A stretch of DNA of 64,000 bases from an uncultured Kiritimatiellota bacterium (GTDB taxonomy: Bacteria > Verrucomicrobiota > Kiritimatiellia > RFP12 > UBA1067), in NCBI GenBank assembly GCA_934635385.1, contig CAKTZI010000019.1, forward strand, positions 7,622-71,621, written 5' to 3'. How positions within the stretch are numbered: the first letter of the stretch is position 1; each line of letters starts with the position of its first letter. Below the pieces are notes generated by a model. It made no database searches and was not told the origin of the DNA. It was given only the letters and a program-made list of their open reading frames with translations. The translations under genes and the position numbers were made by a program. Positions 59,267 through 64,000 of the stretch are shown here, one piece after another.

Positions 59267-59272
59267 TATAAT
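59267..59272 (+). promoter_or_regulatory. -10 box for the nuclease and two-component operon
   Basis: TATAAT at 59267-59272 (TTTATGCTATAATGTGCGC) with TTGGGT 20 nt upstream. The start codon is GTG 59330. Confidence 0.6.
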
Positions 59273-59329
59273 GTGCGCCGTACTTCACATTCGACGAAAA
59301 GAATTGGTTCGTAAAACAGAGGAGAAGGC

Positions 59330-60490
59330 GTGAGAGAGAATTTAGACACCTTGGTCGGGCACATCCAAGCGACGTCTGAGGCCTTGCTGCAAGATGCGCT
59401 TGCCGTCATCAATCGAAGCGTGACGGCAAGGGCTTGGATAACAGGCTACTACATTGTCGAATACGAGCAGCACGGCGAAGACCGAGCAGCGTATGGAGCC
59501 GGTCTGCTGAAGGAGATTTCAAAACGCCTTGGCGGCGATGCGTTCTCGGTTCCCAGCCTGAAGACGTATCGTCTGCTTTACAGGCTGTATCCAGCTCTTT
59601 CGGTTCCCGTCGGCGCCTACCTTACCGAACGATTCAAGGGAAAAGGACAATCACCGATTGTCCAATTGCCGATGCAGGGCGACCCAATCGGACAATCACC
59701 GATTATCCACTCCGAAGACCAGGGGATAATCATCCAGTCAGGCGATTCGGTGACGGTTTCGCCGTGGCATCTGTTCAACCGCCTATCCTATACGCACCTC
59801 ACGAAACTGCTGAATCTTCCTGACGACCTTCAGAGGACTTTCTACGCATTTGAAGCCATGCGCGGCACCTGGAGCGTCAGGGAACTGAAACGGCAAATCG
59901 AAAGCAAGTATTACGAGCGCAGCGGCTGGAGCAAGAATCCGCACGCGCTTTCCCAACTCATGTTGGGGAAAGCCGAGAAACTGTCTGTCAGAGATTTCAT
60001 CAAGACAGATGCCGTACTGGAGTTCTTGAATCTGCAGGCCAAGGACGTCTGGGAGGAGAAAGACCTCGAAAACGGCATCATCGACCATCTGCAGAACTTC
60101 ATTCTTGAACTGGGGGCCGGATTCTGCTTCGAGGCTCGGCAAAAGAAGATTCTGATCGATGATGCATACGAGCGCATCGACCTCGTGTTCTACCATCGCA
60201 TCCTCAAATGCCACGTACTCTTTGAACTGAAAGCCAAGAAGTTCAACTATGCCGATGCGGCGCAGTTGAGCGTTTACATGGCCTACTACCGTAAGCACGT
60301 CTGCGAAAAGAACGACAACCCGCCAGTCGGAATCCTTCTTTGCACCGAAGTCGGACAGGAGATGGCCGAGTACGTGAACACCTTCATCGACCCTGCTCTC
60401 TTCATCTCGAAGTATCAGGTACTGCTGCCAACCAAGGACAAGATCATCAACTTCCTTAAGCACGAAAACGCGCGAGGAGGCCTGTCTTGA
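59330..60490 (+). CDS. YhcG-type (DUF1016) PD-(D/E)XK nuclease
   Basis: The 386-residue protein has an N-terminal DUF1016 helical domain (about residues 1-85, LLKEISKRLGGDAFSVPSLK), a repeat-bearing linker (about 105-143), a second domain, and a C-terminal nuclease domain (about 250-380) with ERIDLVFYHRIL, VLFELKAKKFNYAD (catalytic Asp...ExK) and a final GILLCTEVG. The GTG start follows AGAGGAGAAGG. It is coupled to a sensor kinase gene by a 4-nt overlap (60487-60490). The role is unclear; a restriction or repair nuclease is inferred. Confidence 0.85.
   Translation: MRENLDTLVGHIQATSEALLQDALAVINRSVTARAWITGYYIVEYEQHGEDRAAYGAGLLKEISKRLGGDAFSVPSLKTYRLLYRLYPALSVPVGAYLTERFKGKGQSPIVQLPMQGDPIGQSPIIHSEDQGIIIQSGDSVTVSPWHLFNRLSYTHLTKLLNLPDDLQRTFYAFEAMRGTWSVRELKRQIESKYYERSGWSKNPHALSQLMLGKAEKLSVRDFIKTDAVLEFLNLQAKDVWEEKDLENGIIDHLQNFILELGAGFCFEARQKKILIDDAYERIDLVFYHRILKCHVLFELKAKKFNYADAAQLSVYMAYYRKHVCEKNDNPPVGILLCTEVGQEMAEYVNTFIDPALFISKYQVLLPTKDKIINFLKHENARGGLS
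59645..59708 (+). repeat. Palindromic repeat pair inside the YhcG-type gene
   Basis: GGACAATC-ACC-GATTGTCC (59645-59663) and, 45 nt later, GGACAATC-ACC-GATTATCC (59690-59708) are hairpin-forming units translated in frame as GQSPIVQ and GQSPIIH within a linker. Their presence expands the protein without a frameshift. Confidence 0.7.
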
Positions 60491-61509
60491 ACTTGCTGAC
60501 AGCCGTCCTCTTTGCCGCCGCCGGGCTTGGCCTGGCAGACGTGGCCGAACCGGCACAGGGGCCGTTCGCCCCGCGTCCGCCGGACAACGGCCGTCCGCCG
60601 CCGTTCGGCGCACCCGCCTTTCTCGGCGACCGTCCGCCGCCCAAGCCGGACGGCAACGCCTTTGGCCGCGACCGGACGCCGCCGCCGAAGCCGCGCGGCG
60701 AATCGGCCCCGGACGCCTATCTGCTCGGCGCGCTTGGCCTTGTGTGCGTCCTCGGTGTCGCGGTCGTCGTCCTGCTCGTGCGCGAGGCGACGCGCGGCAC
60801 GCGCGAAGCCACGAAGAAGCTGTCCCTGCTCGCCACCGTCTCGCACGAGTTCCGGACGCCGCTCACGAACCTCCGGCTCTACGCGGAGATGATGGCGGGC
60901 GCGCCGCGCATGGACGAGGCCGCGCGGCGGAAGTATCTCGCGATCATCTCGGACGAGGCGGAGCGCCTCGCGCGGCTCGTCGACAACGTGCTCGACTACG
61001 GACGCCTGACCGAGCGCCGCCGCAAGTACGCCCTTCGGGAGATCGACCTGCCCCGCATCCTGCGCAACATCCTCGCGCACTTCGACGCCAAGGCCGCGTC
61101 GGCGGGCGTCGAAATCCGGCTCGGCGGCCTCCCGGAGGCCACCGTCCGCGCGGACGCCGACGCCGTCCGCCAGGTCGTCACAAACCTCGTCGACAACGCG
61201 CTCAAGTACGCGGCCGACGGCAAGCGGATCGAGCTGGCCGTCGGCACGGCGGACGGCGCGCCCTTCGTCGATGTCGCGGACTTCGGGCCCGGCATTCCCG
61301 CCAAGGACGCCCGCAAGATCTTCCGGCGGTTCTTCCGGGGCGACAACTCGCTGTCCGCCGGCATCGGCGGCGCGGGCCTCGGCCTCGACATCGCGAGCGG
61401 CCTCATGCGCGGCATGGGCGGCTCGCTCGCCTACCGTCCCAACCCGGCGGGCGGCAGCATCTTCAGGGCTACGTTCCCGCCAGTGACCAGAGGAAAGGAA
61501 TTCGCATGA
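60487..61509 (+). CDS. Sensor histidine kinase with Pro-rich periplasmic region
   Basis: The 340-residue protein starts at TTG 60487, coupled to the nuclease gene stop. A signal-like helix (residues 1-17) and a Pro-rich exposed segment (about 20-75, RPPDNGRPPPFGAPAF) precede a membrane helix (about 78-98). The H-box is ATVSHEFRTPLTNLR (His about 121). N NLVDNALKYA, G1 DFGPGIP and G2 GAGLGLDIA complete the kinase domain. The start codon is unusual and unproven. It works with the response regulator directly downstream. Confidence 0.9.
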   Translation: MNLLTAVLFAAAGLGLADVAEPAQGPFAPRPPDNGRPPPFGAPAFLGDRPPPKPDGNAFGRDRTPPPKPRGESAPDAYLLGALGLVCVLGVAVVVLLVREATRGTREATKKLSLLATVSHEFRTPLTNLRLYAEMMAGAPRMDEAARRKYLAIISDEAERLARLVDNVLDYGRLTERRRKYALREIDLPRILRNILAHFDAKAASAGVEIRLGGLPEATVRADADAVRQVVTNLVDNALKYAADGKRIELAVGTADGAPFVDVADFGPGIPAKDARKIFRRFFRGDNSLSAGIGGAGLGLDIASGLMRGMGGSLAYRPNPAGGSIFRATFPPVTRGKEFA

Positions 61510-62201
61510 GCGACACGCGCAGCATCCTCGTCGTGGAAGACGACGACAACATCCGCAACGGACTCGTCGCCCTCCTGACGGCGAACGGCTACGCCGTCAC
61601 CGAGGCGGGCGACGGCGCGGCGGGCCTCCGGGCGTTCGCGCAAAATCGCCCGGACCTCGTCCTCCTCGATGTGATGATGCCCGGCCTGAACGGCTACGAC
61701 GTCTGCCGCGCCATCCGCAAGGACGACGTGCGCACGCCCGTCGTCATGCTGACGGCCAAGGACGACGAGATCGACAAGGTGTTGGGCCTCGAACTCGGCG
61801 CAGACGACTACATCGTCAAGCCGTTCGGCGTGCACGAGCTGCTCGCCCGCCTCGCCGCCGTGCTCCGCCGCTGTTCGCCGTCCGCCCCGCCGAACGCACC
61901 GAAAGCCGCGCACGCGGAGTTTGCGTTCGGCGGCGACCGCGTGGACGAGAGCCGCTACGAGCTGGTGCGAAAGGACGGCTCGCGGGTCGGCCTCTCGGCG
62001 CGCGAACTCGCGCTCTTGCGCACGTTCGCCGCACAGGCCGGGAACGTCCTCACGCGCGACTACCTGCTCAACACGGTCTGGGGCGTGTCCTATTTCGGCA
62101 GCACGCGCACGCTCGACCAGCACATCGCCCAGCTGCGGAAGAAGCTGACCGACGCCCGCGTCATCGAGACCCTGCACGGCATCGGCTACCGCTATCAATG
62201 A
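61506..62201 (+). CDS. OmpR-family response regulator
   Basis: The 231-residue protein has a receiver domain (acidic EDDD, phospho-Asp in VLLDVMMPGLNG about residue 55, Lys in IVKPFG) and a winged helix (LSARELALLRTFA, TRTLDQHIAQLRKKL, LHGIGYRYQ). ATGA overlaps the kinase gene at 61506-61509. The winged helix is close to that of the receiver-less protein at 304-912. Confidence 0.93.
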   Translation: MSDTRSILVVEDDDNIRNGLVALLTANGYAVTEAGDGAAGLRAFAQNRPDLVLLDVMMPGLNGYDVCRAIRKDDVRTPVVMLTAKDDEIDKVLGLELGADDYIVKPFGVHELLARLAAVLRRCSPSAPPNAPKAAHAEFAFGGDRVDESRYELVRKDGSRVGLSARELALLRTFAAQAGNVLTRDYLLNTVWGVSYFGSTRTLDQHIAQLRKKLTDARVIETLHGIGYRYQ

Positions 62202-62277
62202 CCACCTGTCGCCACTCGCCGTCAGATCGTCACGCCGCCACGCTCACGGTGGAATGCGGTTTCCGTAGCGAAATCTT

Positions 62278-62315
62278 GTGGGGACAGCCCCCTATTCGGT
62301 GGGGTCTGTCCCCAC
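62278..62315. repeat. GTGGGGACAG inverted-repeat element
   Basis: GTGGGGACAG (62278-62287) and CTGTCCCCAC (62306-62315) are exact reverse complements, with CCCCC and GGGG inside, giving a strong hairpin. Related single-arm copies lie at 7829 and 37936. It sits between the response regulator and a decayed small gene. Confidence 0.75.
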
Positions 62316-62386
62316 TTCCGCGAATCAGAAATGCTTGAAAATCAACTGATTTGGTTAGATACAGCAAAATGCGGTACATTACGCCC

Positions 62387-62524
62387 ATGAATATTGGGCA
62401 ATCCAGCAGCGTCAAGGTTTCCCTTGAGATGCTGATTGACAAGGGCGGCTGACCCGTGCGCTTGCGGCCTCGGACGAGATCGACCGATTCGTCTCGGCCC
62501 GCGAGCTCCTCGGCCTTTCGACAT
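62387..62524 (+). pseudogene. Short frameshifted small-protein gene with leaderless promoter
   Basis: TACATT at 62375-62380 is followed by ACGCCC and ATG 62387. The first 21 codons (MNIGQSSSVKVSLEMLIDKGG) stop at 62450-62452. In another frame, RALAASDEIDRFVSARELLGLST continues to 62524. The two halves make one plausible small protein of about 45 residues, so a frameshift is likely. The leader matches the antitoxin gene at 18851. Confidence 0.45.
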
Positions 62525-62527
62525 GAA

Positions 62528-62557
62528 AATCCCTGTGGCTCTTGCCGTGCAGGGATT
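62528..62557 (-). terminator. Terminator-like hairpin after the regulator gene
   Basis: AATCCCTG (62528-62535) and CAGGGATT (62550-62557) form an 8-bp stem. On the minus strand it is followed by TTTTCATG, a short T-run, suiting the minus-strand regulator gene that ends at 62585. Confidence 0.5.
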
Positions 62558-62584
62558 CTCGTCTTTAGATGAGCGCGGGGGAGC

Positions 62585-63730
62585 CTACGGAACGGGGCGG
62601 TGGGCCTTGCGCCAGGCGCCCATCGTCGTCTTCATGCGCGCCTCGAAGATCTTGCGCAGGTGCGAGGACGACTTGTAGCCGCATCTGACCGCAATCTCGG
62701 CGAGCGAAAGCGACGTCGACTGCAGAAGCCGCTTCGCGGAACGGAGGCGCACGTTCTTGATCTCCTCGCGCACCGTGCGCCCGGTCGTCGCCTTGAACTG
62801 GATCTCGGCGCTGCGGCGCGAGCCTTTCATCTGCGCGAACACGTCACGGGCCTTGAGCCCGCGACAGGCCGCGCGGTAGATGAGGTCGCGCGCGTTGTTC
62901 AGTTCGGTCGCGCGTCCGTAGAACCGCCGCGTGGAGGCGCGGCGCGTGAGGCCGACGGCGCCGAAGAGGAGCGTGTGCGCGGCAGGCTTGCGTCCGGCCA
63001 TCAGCGCGTCCAGCAGTTCGGCGGCCATCGTGCCAGAATTCCTGAAGGCGGGCGCGACGCTCGTCAGCGGCGGGAACGTGTTCTCGCAGATGCCGGCGGT
63101 GTCGTCCACGCCGATGACGGCGATCTCCTGCGGGACTTTCACGCCGGCGAGCGGGCAGAGCGAGAGGAGGACGCCCGCCGTCTCGTCGTTCGCGGCGAAG
63201 ACGCCGCAGGGCTTCGGCAGGGCGCGTGCCCAGTCCCGGAGGCGGTGCAGGTAGGCGGACGTGATCTTCTCGGTTCGCTTCTTGGGAAAGACCGCGACTG
63301 GGTGGGCGGACGCGGGGACGGCCTGCCGGAAGGCGTCCAGCCGCTCGTCCGACCATTCGCATTCCTCGGCGGGCGGCAGGTAGGCGAGGTGGGGGAGCCC
63401 GAGGCGCGCGAACTCGGCGGCGGCCAGGCGCGCGGCCGCGCGCGGGTCGTGGTAGACGCCGGGCCAGATGCGCGGCCTGTCGGCGTTCTTGGCGTCGATG
63501 AAGACGGTCGGCACGCCCGTGGCGCGGCTGGACGCGAAGGCGGCGTTGTCCGTGATGACGCCGTCCGGGCGCCAGGTCGCGAGCGTGTCGCGAAAGGGGG
63601 TCGCGTCGGAAGGGTAGTGGACGAAGCGCACGTTCCATCTCTTGCGCTGGCCGAACGCGCAGATGCCGGCGTGCTTGCGCAGGGCGACGTCGCTCTGGCT
63701 GTCGCAGAAGAAGAGGATGGTCTTGCTCAT
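62585..63730 (-). CDS. XylR-type regulator: periplasmic-binding-like and AraC DNA-binding domains
   Basis: The 381-residue protein starts with MSKTILFFCDSQSDVALRK. Its N-terminal domain is LacI/periplasmic-binding-like, with FAANDETAGVLLSL and IAVIGVDDTAGICE (about residues 180-225). The C-terminal AraC helix-turn-helix pair (about 280-375) has LRSAKRLLQSTSLSLAEIAV and CGYKSSSHLRKIFEARM. In this bacterial group such proteins sense sugars and activate glycoside hydrolase genes. The start at 63730 is leaderless (TATACT 7 nt upstream on the minus strand). It is divergent from the gene at 63831. Confidence 0.85.
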   Translation of the reverse strand: MSKTILFFCDSQSDVALRKHAGICAFGQRKRWNVRFVHYPSDATPFRDTLATWRPDGVITDNAAFASSRATGVPTVFIDAKNADRPRIWPGVYHDPRAAARLAAAEFARLGLPHLAYLPPAEECEWSDERLDAFRQAVPASAHPVAVFPKKRTEKITSAYLHRLRDWARALPKPCGVFAANDETAGVLLSLCPLAGVKVPQEIAVIGVDDTAGICENTFPPLTSVAPAFRNSGTMAAELLDALMAGRKPAAHTLLFGAVGLTRRASTRRFYGRATELNNARDLIYRAACRGLKARDVFAQMKGSRRSAEIQFKATTGRTVREEIKNVRLRSAKRLLQSTSLSLAEIAVRCGYKSSSHLRKIFEARMKTTMGAWRKAHRPVP

Positions 63731-63737
63731 GGGGGAA

Positions 63738-63823
63738 AGTATACCATATTCGCGCGTGGAAGAAGCGGGATGAGGCGCGAGGGTTTGCAGGCGTTGGAGA
63801 GGCCTCGCCCGATTTGGTATAAT
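63738..63823. promoter_or_regulatory. Divergent leaderless promoters
   Basis: The minus-strand -10 TATACT (63738-63743) is 7 nt from the regulator start at 63730. The plus-strand -10 TATAAT (63818-63823) is 7 nt from the ATG at 63831. Between them lies a copy of the dispersed repeat (63781-63810, related to 3901-3930). Confidence 0.65.
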
Positions 63824-63830
63824 ATGCGGC

Positions 63831-64000
63831 ATGAAGCAGATTGTCACAGCGACGGCCGCGTTCGAGCGGATGAGGGAGAAGGACGTCACGTACGTCGACA
63901 AGACGGCGTACTTCTACCGTCTTTTGCAGCGCGACCCCGACACGGTGTTCTTCATCGCGCGGCCGCGCCGCTTCGGCAAGTCGCTGATGATCAACACGCT
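63831..64000 (+). CDS. AAA-ATPase / PD-(D/E)XK family protein, 5' end only
   Basis: The window ends after 56 codons. The visible part has the AAA-ATPase-like N-terminus seen in DUF1703-type proteins: YVDKTAYFYRLLQRDPDTVF followed by IARPRRFGKSLMINT, a Walker A-like motif. Full members are about 500 or more residues long and end in a PD-(D/E)XK nuclease. They are abundant in gut anaerobes; the function is unknown. Confidence 0.75.
   Translation, partial: MKQIVTATAAFERMREKDVTYVDKTAYFYRLLQRDPDTVFFIARPRRFGKSLMINT

Noticed and set aside
1..64000. tRNA and rRNA genes
   Set aside because: I looked for cloverleaf-type T-loop (GGTTCRANNCC) and rRNA-like conserved stretches and found none that hold up; a covariance-model scan would settle this.

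Overview
The window is a G+C-rich bacterial chromosome segment, with coding genes on both strands and no rRNA, tRNA or CRISPR array that I could find. The gene content points to a strictly anaerobic, polysaccharide-degrading Gram-negative of the Planctomycetes-Verrucomicrobia-Chlamydiae group, most plausibly Kiritimatiellota or Lentisphaerota. The evidence is a run of secreted glycoside hydrolases, an autotransporter-like LamG protein, a periplasmic-binding/AraC XylR-type regulator, many lipoproteins, superoxide reductase plus hybrid cluster protein, and abundant short palindromic repeats of the CACGGAGACACGGAG kind. The taxonomic call is inference.

Layout. 0.1-3.8 kb: a Cys-rich lipoprotein, a Cys-rich winged-helix protein without receiver domain, a DUF4153 membrane protein and a partner. 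3.8-9.5 kb: repeat-rich DNA with small membrane proteins, a RelB-type/PIN toxin-antitoxin pair, desulfoferrodoxin and decayed genes. 9.5-11.2 kb: hcp (minus strand). 11.3-13.8 kb: an EcoRI-type adenine methyltransferase with a DUF262-HNH protein. 13.8-22.4 kb: a three-gene secreted/lipoprotein cassette present twice, with remnants of two CAZyme genes and an antitoxin/zeta-like kinase pair between the copies. 22.7-35.2 kb: a carbohydrate-degradation cluster (GH5-like, DUF4832, LamG autotransporter-like, GH5-like lipoprotein, GH127-like, FAD oxidoreductase). 35.3-37.9 kb: outer-membrane barrel and a two-component system. 38.1-51.8 kb: a visibly more A+T-rich defence island. It holds a PIN pair, DUF3791-like proteins, a six-gene operon (CARF/NE0113-like protein with C-terminal winged helix, HEPN-methyltransferase fusion, SF1 helicase, unknown, DUF1848, unknown), then two related reverse transcriptases separated by a tiny acidic protein. 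51.8-59.2 kb: lipoprotein, AAA/DUF4143 ATPase, Crp/Fnr regulator, two surface proteins. 59.3-64 kb: YhcG-type nuclease with a second two-component system, XylR-type regulator and the start of an AAA/PD-(D/E)XK protein.

Main points. (1) Each reverse transcriptase is preceded by a segment bounded by a perfect inverted repeat (17 bp around about 338 nt, 15 bp around about 140 nt), which suggests two structured RNAs feeding a two-RT system. (2) The CARF-HEPN-helicase operon looks like a nucleotide-signal-coupled defence module without any CRISPR array. (3) A GH5-like gene has a run of 16 C after its signal peptide; 17 (or 14) C would restore the frame, so it may be phase-variable. (4) In the duplicated secreted-protein gene, loss of one 10-nt repeat unit shifts the reading frame between copies. 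(5) dfx and hcp carry near-identical promoters with the same palindrome at exactly the same distance from the -10 box, as for a class II Crp/Fnr activator; a Crp/Fnr gene lies elsewhere in the window and its last codons are also found as a relic just after hcp. (6) Six starts lie only 6-7 nt after a -10 box, suggesting common leaderless transcription.
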